Assembly: GCA_037349105.1 (NCBI GenBank)
Contig: JAYJMM010000095.1
Span: forward strand, 1,736,001-1,800,000
Length of the DNA: 64,000 nt
From: Limnomonas spitsbergensis
Taxonomy: Eukaryota; Chlorophyta; Chlorophyceae; Chlamydomonadales
Direction: 5' to 3'
Positions 47,604 through 58,900 of the stretch are shown here, one piece after another (within the stretch, counting starts at the first letter, position 1; each line of letters begins with the position of its first letter). The position numbers were made by a program, and so were the translations under genes. A model generated the notes under the pieces. It did not search any database and was not told the origin of the DNA. It was given only the letters and a program-made list of their open reading frames with translations.

Positions 47604-47936
47604 CCTGTCCCATACATTAATCCAATGCTCCACAGAACTTCGAAAGCTTACATTTTCATATTCTTGCAGAACACAATTTCACCCTGCACAGAGGAGCCAC
47701 TAGGCCCAAGATACCCGCTGCGTTTTCTGCTGACGGCCTCAAATGACAACATGGACTAACATAAAAATACTGTATTCTTATGTTCATCCATGCTGTCATA
47801 TGAGGCCGTCAGCAGAGAACGCAACGGGCACCTTGGGCCAAGTGGCTCCTCTGTGCCGGGTGAAGTTGTGTCCTGCAAGAATATGAAATTAAGCTTTTGA
47901 AGTTATGCGGAGCAATGGATTAATGTATGGGACAGG
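47604..47936. mobile_element. 333-bp foldback element with ~150-bp arms
   Basis: The outermost ~21 bp pair perfectly (CCTGTCCCATACATTAATCC with its complement), and the arms stay highly similar inward through GAGGAGCCACT/AGTGGCTCCTC to TGACGGCCTCA/TGAGGCCGTCA. The loop is short, near 47765-47785. No clear target duplication is visible. A related left-arm sequence occurs near 59830-59945. Confidence 0.88.
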
Positions 47937-48559
47937 GATAGTATTTACTGTACCGTATATTTTACCGAAATATATGTGTATGAGACCTGAACATATTCAT
48001 AAGCCTTGAAACCTCAAACATTTCATGCCAAGACCTCCACCTATGACCGAATCAATTAAGAAGTTGAGTTAACTCATGTCAGCCTCAAATTTATCTCAAA
48101 TAGAAGTACACACCAATATTGGTGTGAGCTACATGGCTGCGTCATTTATTAAATGGGCAGACCGCGCAGATCTGCGCCTCATGTATGACTGGTCAGCCTC
48201 CGCTTTCTCAAGAAATCCTTACTGTTGAACGTGTCCCTTTCCCAAATTAGGAAGGCTTCACACTCGATGTATTGCAGCTTGGCCAAGAACGGCCAGGTGT
48301 CTGATGATTTATTCTCCTCAGTCATTTGCTTGCTGCCAGCCACACATCAATTTCGCTTGTTCCAACGCGGAGTTCTGCCTTTCTCTCTTCATATCGATCA
48401 GTTTCATGTAAACGTCATGGGGCATGAGGTCTTTTCATGTCAGTACAGACTGTCGAGACTCGATACTATGCGGGGGTAAACTCGACCCCATCAGCATTGT
48501 ATGCAGCCCAGTCATCCATTGAAAGCGAATGAAAAGAGAGGAAAGGATACCGCTCATGC

Positions 48560-49080
48560 GGCGTGAATGCGTCGGGGAAACTGTGCGTGGGTATACCCAC
48601 GGCCACCCAGTGGGGATGCCACCCGACAACTGTGGGTTCCCCCACGTGGGTCCACCCCCCTCCCGCGTGGGTGTACGCGTGGGGTACACCATTGGGTGAA
48701 CACGCGTGGGTGTCGCCACGGTGGGCGGACCCGCGTGGTGTAACCCAGATGTGTCACCCCGCATGGGTGACCGCGACGATGAAACCCCGCATGGGTAGAC
48801 CCACGCGCACCCCCGCGTGGGCATACCCATGGGGTACACCATTGGGTGACCACGCGTGGGTGTCGCCACGGTGGGCGGACCCGCGTGGTTTGACCTGGAG
48901 GTGTGACCCCATGTGGGTAACCACGGTAATGCAGACCCGCGTGGGACGGCCCACCCAGTCCCCCACGTGGGTCTACCCGTGGGGTACACCATCGGGTGCA
49001 CACGCGTGGGCAGCCCCGCGTGGTGTGAACTCGTGTGGGTGATCATTGCGATGCGACACCGTGTGGGACGACCCACTCGG
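48560..49080. repeat. ~148-bp satellite dense in CCCACGCGTGGG-type palindromes
   Basis: The block GGGTACACCATTGGGTG recurs at about 48684, 48833 and 48981, so the period is about 148 bp and there are about 3.5 copies. Within it, CGCGTGGG, CCCACG and ACGCGTGGGTGTCGCCACGG recur every 10-25 bp. Frames on both strands stay open because the unit is GC-biased. I do not regard them as genes. Confidence 0.85.
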
Positions 49081-49310
49081 GACTACATTGATTTGTTTCC
49101 ATATCGAGGATTTCCGACTGTGTGTCCACCCATTCGGGGCTACATTGCTTTGTTTCCATACCAATGATTTCTTACTGTGCGTCCACCCATTTGGGGCTAC
49201 ATTGTTTTGTTTCCATTCCAAGGATTTCCTAATGTGTGTCCACCCATTCGGGGCTACATTGATTTGTTTCCATACCAAGGATTTCCTTTTTTGTGTCCAC
49301 CCATTCATGG
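49081..49310. repeat. 57-bp minisatellite, four copies
   Basis: TACATTG...TTTGTTTCCAT units start at about 49084, 49141, 49198 and 49255. The unit is 57 bp, so a forward frame repeats 19 residues (core LFPYQGFP...CPPIRGY). It directly abuts the palindromic satellite. There is no signal for a real gene around it. Confidence 0.9.
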
Positions 49311-49788
49311 CTGCCTCTTTTTGTTTCTATACTATTGTTCCATAATTAAATTATTGTAGAAATGCTTTCCTCTTTTCAAGCTGCATAACAAGCAGCGACA
49401 GAAAACAGCAAAAAGGAGCAGCAAATGGAAAGTTGTTGTAGCCATTGTGCTGCCAAAATAGTGATTCCAAGGTGTCCTCAAGTTATGCAATCGTAGAGAT
49501 ACGCACACTACTCAATCAGAAATCACAGCACTACTCAATCAGAAAGCTCAGCATTGCTCAGAGGCTGCTAGAAGAACTGATCAACCCGCTCGGGATCCGA
49601 CGAGTAGCTGAGTGCCCCAGTGGGTTAGACTCTTGGCTGAGACTTGCTGCCATGATGTTAATATAAAGTGTCCTGCCTGAACGAGCAGTTGCGCAGTGTA
49701 GAGCAGGGCGCGCTCTTTTATAATCGGCATGGACGAAAACAATGCGATACGATAGCCCCACGACGGCGGATTTCCCACCACCCTCCTT

Positions 49789-49848
49789 GGTCTCGGAGCT
49801 AAATGCGTATGCGTCATCCGTCACGTCAAGGGGCGGGGTTCGGCAGGA
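49789..49848. repeat. Left arm of inverted repeat flanking the wall-protein gene
   Basis: GGTCTCGGAGCT, ATGCGTATGCGTCAT and CACGTCAAGGGGCGGGGTTC occur here. They recur inverted at 52372-52430 with about one gap and one mismatch over 60 bp. Together the arms enclose 2.6 kb containing the pherophorin-like gene. Confidence 0.85.
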
Positions 49849-51150
49849 CGCACAGTGTATGATGTTGACGTATATATAGGCCGAACATTTCTCATTAAAT
49901 ATTGACGTATATATATCAGCAACGGAAACGTCCCCTTAGATTTGACTTACGACTTATATACCGCCGCCCGTGTCGAAATTCGCCCCCCCTCCGGCCACGC
50001 CCACCCCCGGCAGACCGTTGCGCGTCGATCACAGGCTATCTACATAGTGTATGAAAGAAAGAAAACGCCTGGGCGTGTCTTGAGGAATACGATGCTTGTG
50101 CACCGTACTGGCACTACAAGGGAGCCACCGTATTTGTCTACTTCTGCCCCCCACAGAAATGCCACCAGGCGTACCAGGCAGGCGCCGGGTACAACATGCG
50201 TGCCCCATCGGCCGGCAAAGTGCCCCCACAGGGACTGTACCATGCGATGGTTCAATTTTTAGAGAAGATAAACAGATTTCGGTTATGCACCTTACAGGTG
50301 TTGCACAACAAATTATGGACTACCAACAAACTTGTCTCGCTCAAATTACTTTTTTAATCGGAAATATTACTGTTTTTCCCTATGAAGGAGGATCACCAAA
50401 TCGTGTTGATCCAGGCACAAAGTTCCAATTGTTTTTCTATTCTGTGCATGATTGCTTTGCATTTTCTCCATCCCCTCTTTGGATCCACCATCAACATAGT
50501 AGGTGAGGGAATGCATATATCTGGAGGGTTATGTTAGGCAAGTAGGGGCCAAGGGCTCTTATATATCCCATACATGCATCAGGAGCACTACAGTTTTATT
50601 TGCATGGAGATTTATGACTGACATGGTTCCTCCCTTGCAGATCCTCTCACCATGTGACTGTCGACATCAACCAAATAGGATTTCCAGGCTTCACACAAAA
50701 CCTGAACCTGCGTATAGAAGGTGACCCAAGCAGCATGGATGGCCAAGGTTGGGCTATTGGCTGGGGGCCACAGTGTAGCTGAACTGCATATGAAAGCATA
50801 AATAACACAATTACACATAACACTGACTTGTAGTAGACAGAAATGTCACTAACTGCCGATTCGCGATGATATCTGATTGTGCACACAAAAGCATATGCCA
50901 CCGAAAGAGCGTCTTAACCAACCTCAATTAAATGACACTCATATATGCAATAAGGTATCGCAACACTAATCATCCGAGGATCAGGTCTTCAGAGAGAATT
51001 GGAGTACAATGTACATCGTGGCACTTATCAGGACTCGCCCCTTCTAGGGTCCCCCATGGAGGAGCAAGGGAACGCATAATCTCCCTCATCCGTGATACCC
51101 TGATCTAGGCTAACAGTACAATCAGGGACTAGGGAAGAAGCCTGCGCCTT
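49849..51150. other. Non-coding stretch between inverted-repeat arm and wall-protein gene
   Basis: Duplicated TTGACGTATATATA motifs at about 49864 and 49903 may be promoter-like. An open frame at 50096-50506 (+) has no recognisable domain. A dispersed-repeat copy is near 50768. No RNA gene was seen. Confidence 0.4.
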
Positions 51151-52152
51151 TTAAACGCAGCAGGGACACAATCTATGTCCATTCGAAGCGCCCTGGCATG
51201 TGCCATTGCCATATGGATTGTATAAGCATATTTTGGAAAAAGGGTCTACTAAGTAGTATGGAGCTGCATCGCTAGACGTTGGACCCGTACTTTCCTCTCC
51301 GTTGTCCATACAAAGTATGGATGGGTCAATGGCCACGCTCTTGAGTACATCATACAAGGTGGAAATGGAGGTGATGGTGGCCAAGCCGGCGCGATCGCAT
51401 GTCGTGTAGGATGTCTGGGTGCTACATACGTCGTAACAGCTCATATGTTGATAGGTTGCTATTGACCAGATACATCGTGGTGGGGAAGGAGATGGGGAAG
51501 GAGAAGGGGGAGGAGGAGGGGAAGGAGAAGGGGATGGAGAAGGAGGTGAAGGGATAGGAGGGAGGGGGGAGGGGGGCAGTGGAGGATCTAGAGAACAAAA
51601 GAGGGGCAAGCAAGTATTGAAGTGATCAGAGTTAAAGACGGAGCTTGAGGGGTTAGATAAGGGTGCCTCATGTGATGCGCAAGACAAGCCATGTCATCAT
51701 TTTCACATGCAAGTATCACAATGTGGCATGTCTTTCATGAGCAAGATTGACTTACCGGGGAATGGGCTTGGTGGCAAAGGGGAGGGAGGAACAGGAGGGG
51801 AGAAAATAAACTGAGGGGGATGGGGAGGAGAGGGTGGAGGTATGGGTGGGGAAGGAGGGAGTGGTGGAGATGGAGGGAGTGGAGGGGGAGGGGGGCTAGG
51901 GGGCAAGGGTGATAGGGGCGAGGGCGAGGGCGGGGGATTCGGTGAGGGTGAGGGAGGGAAAGGGACAGGGGGAAGGGGGGGGGGAGGGAGACGGAGGTAG
52001 AGGGAGCCCAGATGGTGCAAGCGGAGGTGAGGGGCTTGGTGGTTGCGGGGAAGGGGTAACGTAGCCAGGGGGGAAGGGGGAGGGAAATGGGGAGTGGGGA
52101 GGGGAAGGGGGTGAGGGAGGTACATGAGGGGGGGGCATGGGAGGTGTTGGGG
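51151..52152 (-). CDS. Pherophorin-like Ser-Pro-rich wall glycoprotein (3' part)
   Basis: Two exons are supported: 52152-51756 and 51587-51151 (TAA), joining in phase at PSPFP|DPPLPPSP. The upstream part is a long (hydroxy)proline-rich rod of PPSPPP and SPSPSP repeats. The C-terminal ~105 residues are Cys-rich: CIWSIATYQHMSCYDVC, then ILCMDNGEES, SSDAAPYYLV, CLYNPYGNGTC and GHRLCPCC. A Pro rod joined to a Cys-rich globular domain is typical of secreted extracellular-matrix proteins of green algae. Around 51973-51984 the best Pro-rich frame switches across a poly-C run, suggesting an indel there. The N-terminal exons and signal peptide were not found. Confidence 0.68.
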
Positions 52153-52371
52153 CTGTGCGGGCACCAAAGAGAGAGTATGTGCGGATATTTCTAGGAGTAC
52201 ACCATCAATAAGTCAGGATGGAAAGAAGGGGAGTAGTGCAGACGGTTCAAGGCTGATGCCTGTAGGATGATATTGACGAGAATTGCACGAGCTGACGTCA
52301 GATATTCGCGTCGGGATTTCGGAGCCGTGACTGTCCACCGAAAGCCTGTGGAAAAACAGTGCGTCCTTCAC

Positions 52372-52430
52372 TCCTGCCGAACCCCGCCCCTTGACGTGAC
52401 GTATGACGCATACGCATTAGCTCCGAGACC
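52372..52430. repeat. Right arm of inverted repeat flanking the wall-protein gene
   Basis: GAACCCCGCCCCTTGACGTG, ATGACGCATACGCAT and AGCTCCGAGACC are the inverse of 49789-49848. Confidence 0.85.
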
Positions 52431-52440
52431 GCATACGCAT

Positions 52441-52945
52441 GAGCAAAAAAACTACACTCCTCGTTTATGCATGACGCACAGACACGAAACGGTGTCCGTG
52501 ACGCGTCACGCGTTTTCACATTTTCCACGCTTGCATTTCGCCCGATCCATCATTTGGCTTCGCTGCCCTGGTGTGTCACGCCGTCACATCGACACGCATA
52601 CTACCCAAAAGACAGCTCCCAAAACGTAGCACACGCCTCACAGTAGGGCATGACGCCGACCGTCACGCCCAAAAGAGCGAGTGTGGCCGACCCTTAAATC
52701 TTAATGTGTGTGTGTCCTCAGATGCCAGTTGCTGCGGTGCTTAATGCCGCGAAAAGGCCATGGTCTCAGCACTGTCAGCAGCCTGACAGCAACCCTTCCC
52801 ATCAATGTTCGCAGTCAAAATAAAAAAGGCAAGCAAATTTGCCTAGATGACGAGTTCAAAGCGCTTGTTAGGATTGTGTTGAGCATAGATAAAGGAAGGA
52901 TTTTTTTGTGAATCTAGGCCGGAACCTCCGCGGTTCGCCTTCTCT
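52441..52945. other. Intergenic region
   Basis: This lies between the right inverted-repeat arm and the stop of the CPSF_A-type gene. It contains a short GACGCGTCACGCG-type palindrome near 52500 and otherwise nothing recognisable. Confidence 0.45.
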
Positions 52946-55900
52946 TTAAGTATTCACTTGAGGGCAGCTAGCCAGAAGATACTCCAACTGTTCCAGCGGC
53001 AAGCCCATAGCCGCCGCCAGCCTGGCTCGCTGGCTGCCAGGCAGGTCCAGCAGCAGTCCAAGCAGCGCCCCGTCCACACTTCCGCTTGGAAGGTCATCGT
53101 GGGATGCTGTGCCCACCCCCTCTGTGTCCCCACTCCTCATCCCTCCTTCCCCAAGCACAAGCTCCCAGCTGCGGGCATGCCCGGAGTACCCGTCGTCCCC
53201 TGCTTCCAGCCAGCGGGAGACTGCTGTCAATCGTTGCAGCTCCTTGTCAGGCAGCCTCTGCAACCTGGCCTGCAGATCCAGTAGTGAGGCAGAGATTGGA
53301 TCCGAGCGGGCTCTGAAACCCAGCGAGACCACTGCCCCGTCAGCAGCAAAGCACAGAACCTGCTGCGGAAGGAGGCTGCCGGCCGCCGCCGCTGCTGCTG
53401 TGTTACAGCCACCTGACGTTGCCTTCTGGACGGCGGCGGTCGCTGTGATCTCGGTGGAGCCCTCGACCGGCGTAGGCTGCATGGAGAGGCCCAAGTGCCC
53501 CGCTGCCATCTTGTACACCGGGTGGCTCAACCTTGCTGACAAGGCCTGCGAGAAAAACGGCAGTGTCATACACAACGAGATGAAAAAGCGAGAGAAACAG
53601 AAAGACACGGAATGCATGCAAATAAAGCATCCCAGCTGATAAGCCCCTTCCGCAGTCAAACAGCTCTAGTCGGCGGTCTGAGGCACATGCTGTCTCTGCT
53701 CCTTCAGGTCATATTGACAGGCCCTCACTAAAAAGGCTCTGGGGGGAAGCGCCGATGCAACGACCACCACCACTGACCATGTGCCGCAACCTGGTGCCCT
53801 ACCCTGTCCTCTGCCCTGCCCCGGCACGTACCGCCTGCATTCCTGGGCACTGTCGTGGCTTGAGGCCGAGCAGGTGCAAGTGGTCAGGGCGGGAAGCAGC
53901 TGCTGCCGCCGCAGAAGAGGACGCTGAGGAGCCGTCCGCCGGGCGCTGCGGACGGCTCGCGCTGATCCTTTGTCGAACACCTGCTTGTGTAGCAGGGAGG
54001 CGGGAGCATATTCAAGGAGCAGCGCAGCCCTAAGGGAGAGGGAGGAGCAGGGCAGAGGACCTGCGCAGCGGAAGAGGATGCGGGAAGGATGGTCGCTGGA
54101 CGCTGCGCTGCAATGCATGCCTGAGGCCAACACCTGCCCATGGAGGGCTTGGAGGTGTAACGTCATTGACCTGCCCATGGATTGCTTGGAGGTGTAACGT
54201 CATTGACCTGCCTATGGAGAGGGGTGGCGTGGAGGGCACCTTCATTCGCAGCAACAACGAGGAAGGAAATAGGAAGCTGCTTTGGGGGTGATGCGTATTC
54301 TGGGTTTAGGGCTTTGTCCTGTGAGGCTGCAGTGACCAAAGAGGACCAAAAGTTGGTTGGGCGCAACCGTATCCGGTTCAGCGATTTAGGGTTTAGGGTA
54401 TTTTTGTCAGGGCTCACATCTATTTGTTCTAGGGCCAATTATCGTCATTGTATCCTAGAGGATCAGAAAGGGGTGACACTGACCTGTTTCATGCTCGACC
54501 TGCGCCTTCCTCTGGGCGGCAAGCAGGAAGGAATCCTCACGCTGCTCATCCCTCCGAAGCACAATCAAGCCTAAACAAGGCAACCAGAGTGTGGAGTCGA
54601 TGGAAACAAGACAGGACTTAACGGCAGCCCCAAATCAGAAGTCGGTTTTAGTCGAATGCTGTGTTTATAAAAAAGGTTCAGCAATACTCTGTTTTGATCA
54701 CAACTCCATTTCAGAGGCTCTCCCAAATTCCAGGACTCCCGGATATACCTCCCTTCACACAGGGGGCTGACCACCCGGGACATTAACCCGCTCCTGTGAG
54801 GGTGGCAGCGTTGCAGTCCAGATGTATGAACTGCTCGTTGGGCGCCGTGAGGTAAACCTGACCTGCCCAGGCTAGACCCTTACAGTCAGGAAGAATGAGG
54901 GCATCACCAAAGGCCAACAGGGAGACATAGGCAAGCTGATTTGGGGGACATGGGGTTTCGGAGGGTCAGGGTTACACTTATGTTTACAGATAACACTTGT
55001 CACATATCTTCCGCCTTCATATTTTATACGGTGAACAAAACCATTGTTTTAGTTTATTAAGCGTTGCCTTGCTACAAGGATGCATACTTTCTGATCACAT
55101 GCCTTAAGGCGTGTGTCCAGGCTCTCTCACCTGCCCCACGCATGACCTGTCACCTGTCACATGTATGAACCCACACCTGCCTCATGCATGCCCTCACCTG
55201 TGGGATGCACTGCTGCCACCACCTCCGTACTTGACAAGGGCAGCATGCACTGAGCGAATAGGGCATGCCTACAGGGGGGGGAGGACGTGATGCAGTGGAT
55301 TGTTAAATTGGGTGGCAGCAGCCCCAATGTGCTGGGAGGTGAGATCTTGTTGGTTTGTGTGTGGCCGTGGTTTCCTCCTCCCCCTCCCCCCCTCCCCCCC
55401 TCCTCCTCCCCCCCTCCCCCCCTCCCCCCCTCCTCCTCCCCCCCTCCCCCCCTCCCCCCCTCCCCCCCTCCCCCCCTCCCCCTCCCCCCTCCTCCTCCCC
55501 CCCTCCCCCTCCCCCCCTCCCCCTCCCCCCCTCCCCCCCTCCCCCCCTCCCCCCCTCCCCCCTCCTCCTCCTCCTCCCCCCCTCCCCCTCCCCCCCTCCC
55601 CCTCCCCCCCTCCCCCCCTCCCCCCCTCCCCCTCCTCCTCCCCCCCTCCCCCTCCTCCTCCCCCCCTCCCCCCCTCCCCCCCCTCCCCCTCCCCCCCTCC
55701 CCCCTCCTCCTCCCCCCCTCCCCCCCTCCCCCCCTCCCCCTCCCCCCCTCCCCCTCCCCCTCCCCCCCTCCCCCCCTCCCCCCCTCCCCCTCCCCCTCCC
55801 CCCCTCCCCCTCCCCCCCTCCCCCTCCCCCCCTCCCCCCCTCCCCCCCTCCCCCCCTCCCCCCCTCCCCCCCTCCCCCCCTCCCCCCTCCTCCCCCTCCC

Positions 55901-58900
55901 CCCCTCCCCCTCCTCCTCCCCCTCCCCCCCTCCCCCCCTCCCCCCCTCCCCCCTCCTCCCCCTCCCCCCTCCCCCCTCCTCCCCCTCCCCCCCCTCCTCC
56001 CCCTCCCCCCCTCCCTGTCACATACCTGCCGCCATTGGCACTAGTCCTGTCCCTCAACTCCCCACGGATGAGATCACTCTCACTCACCCACACCAAAGGT
56101 ACCCCCCTCCCCCCTTCCTCATCCCTCCTAACTAACTCCTCTCAGCTACCTGCCCCCACAGACAGGAGTCTGCCCCTTCCTCAAGCAACCGCCATCATGT
56201 GTCACCTCCCCCCACACCTTCATCCCCCTTCCCTTCACATGTCAGCTGCCAGTGCCTTCCCTACCTTGGTACTCAAGTGACAGAGCACCATCACAGGCCC
56301 CCTCCCCCTCCCCCTCCCCCTCCCCCTCCCCCTCCTCCTCCCCCTCACGTGTCAGCCGCCACTGGTACCAGGCCCACCCCTCCCTCGTTGCTGACGAGGC
56401 GGAACACGGTCATGGATCCCAGGAACTCGGAGGCGAAGATGATGTTGCCCTGGGCGTGTACCGAAGTGACCACAGCCTGGGCAAAGGCCTCCCCCTTATC
56501 AACCTGCGGAAAGGAAGGGGGGAGGGGGGGTATTGAATGGTTCAGAGGATTTGTAAGTCCAGAGAGGATGTTGCCTAGAGCATACACCGACGTTACTCCC
56601 GCATGATCACAGGGCTGCTAACCTGCGGGAGGGGTTGGGGCGGAGAAACATGGAAGCGGAGAGGAAGATATCTGGGCATGCACCGAGGTGACCATCAAAC
56701 GTGTCCAAAGGCCTTCCCCTGATCAACCTGAAATGCGGCAGCGGGATGAGAGTTCAAATCAAAACCAATATTGTGAACCAGCATGTGATATGTCTTTTGT
56801 GGTTTGTGACAGCATTCATGAGAAATCTGTTTGAAAGTCAAAGTCGTGATCCCCAACTTCCACATGGCTTTTCCGCTTTACGCATCCTTTACACTGGATA
56901 GGACACTCGAATGGACAACTCGTATGTCAGGGAGACATACTAAAAAGATCTAAGCGATGCATGTTGGCTAAACAAAATGGGGCGAAGAGACTTTCCTGTA
57001 ATATACACTGGCAGATTGGTACCGGTACAGTCATTGCGATGTACAAATCAAGGTTTCATACCGAATATCATATCATTGCTATCTCATTGTCCACATCCTT
57101 CATGATGGCTTTAGCTCACATAACTCTCACGTCACATCAAGTGCCACGCGCCACACCAAGTAAGAGTGCCTCTGAATAGGGTACCCATGCTCCACTCTCG
57201 CCTTAACACATTTGACATTTCACATTGACCATTTCCAACACCTCATCCGCACACGAGTACAGTGCTACACTTGTCACACCAACAACACCATAGTGGCACA
57301 AGTCACACCTTTCACACTTGTGATTCTCACCAGGGTAAGCGTGACGTGCTGGTTCCAATCGCGCCTCAGGTGGGCCTGTGCCGCCGCCTGGGCCTGCCGC
57401 GATCTCCGGCTGCGTGGGTGCGGCCATGGGGTCGTTCCTGCGCCGCTGGATGGCCCCGCTACACCTGCACCACACATGCGACAATTCATTGCCCACATTA
57501 AAAACATTTTATTTTGGAAAGCTGCTGCTTATGCCGTGTTATCTCCTCTTGCTGCGATATTGATATGTGCTCATACAATGTATACCATCGTCGAGAGAAG
57601 CGTTTTTTGTGCGGCAGAGGTCTTCCTCTTCATACATGAGACTGCATCTGGACTGCACTGTCGTATGGAGATATGTCAGTAACCCTCAAACCCTAGACAC
57701 TAAACCAGGAGGCCTTGAGAAACAGCTCCGCCATTATACTGGAGTCTCAGTCATAATGCGTTGCACAGTTCGGTTTTCTGAAATCAAATGGTTAATTTCG
57801 CACGCACCGGTACACTAAAAGAAGGAAATAACAAAACAACATTTCCGTCCTCAACCTTCAAAACACCGGCCATCACAAATGGGCGCTGTTCATGCCGCAG
57901 ACACACTTCGACCGGGATAGATGGGTACGTTTATTTTGCCGAGTACTTGCTGGAATGAAGGCACTGGCTAGTTTGGAAATGCTGAGTGGTTCTGGAGCAA
58001 AAATTGACCAGTGATCAGAAATGAACAGAAACGATGTACCATGTGATCGATAATCATTTGGGGATTAAAGCCAGAAAGCGAACTTTAAAAAGACGAATTT
58101 TGATTTCCCCCCCCCCTCAAGTTATTATTATTAGAGTACCGTAGACTTGTTTTGCCTCTGCGAACGAGAAATAAATTAAGTTTTTAGCTAAAGCGCTTCG
58201 CTGGAGATTTTTTTTTGACGTCCCAAAAGTGGCGTTTTCCGCTCAAGTTGGGGTTTTCATAAGGGGCCTGTCACTAAGGGGGTCGGACAAGTCCCATGAC
58301 AACCGCATTCGACCCTTAGGATGGGGCCTTTCCGCGCAAAAAGCTTTACTGGCGTCCAGGCTTAAGCTTTTTAATACGGAACGAAAGTTCGCTTTTTTCC
58401 CTGACGAACTTTTTGTGCGGAAAGGCTCTGTCCCGGCCGATCCCCCCTGTTTTGGGGGGACTCGTTCGACCCCCCCAGTGACAGGCCCCTTGTTTTCATG
58501 AGGCGACAGCAAAAAACATAAATTTCTTGCGGAGGCAAAGAGTGTCTATGGTTTAAAAAGTTAAATTATGATTTTTATGCTACCCTCAGTACGAAATTTC
58601 GACAGCCATTCTCCATTTCCGACAGAAACTGTTGTTGATGATATGAGCATATTGTATCCCCTCACCCCCAAACTTCGTAATTATTGGGGAAGGCAGAGCA
58701 CATCAACAACAACCCAAATCTTCAGCCCTTGTCGTGCAGACCGGCCCCTACCTCCGCCTCCATCTGAGCCTGAGCTGTCGTCCTCGTCCTGACCCCCCCC
58801 TGCTCCGTGTCGTGCCCTGAAAGAGGTAGGGTTCAGGTAGATGTTCAATGACACTGACATCAGTAAGTCACACTATCTGAGCAATGTCAGGGTTTCAACA

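Noticed and set aside
48435..49076. 213-codon and 159-codon frames in the palindromic satellite
   Set aside because: Open on both strands in several frames, repetitive, and without any recognisable domain.
55269..56280. Very long Pro-rich and Gly/Glu-rich open frames on both strands
   Set aside because: They come from a C/T-only tract that lacks stop codons by composition and lies in an intron of the CPSF_A-type gene.
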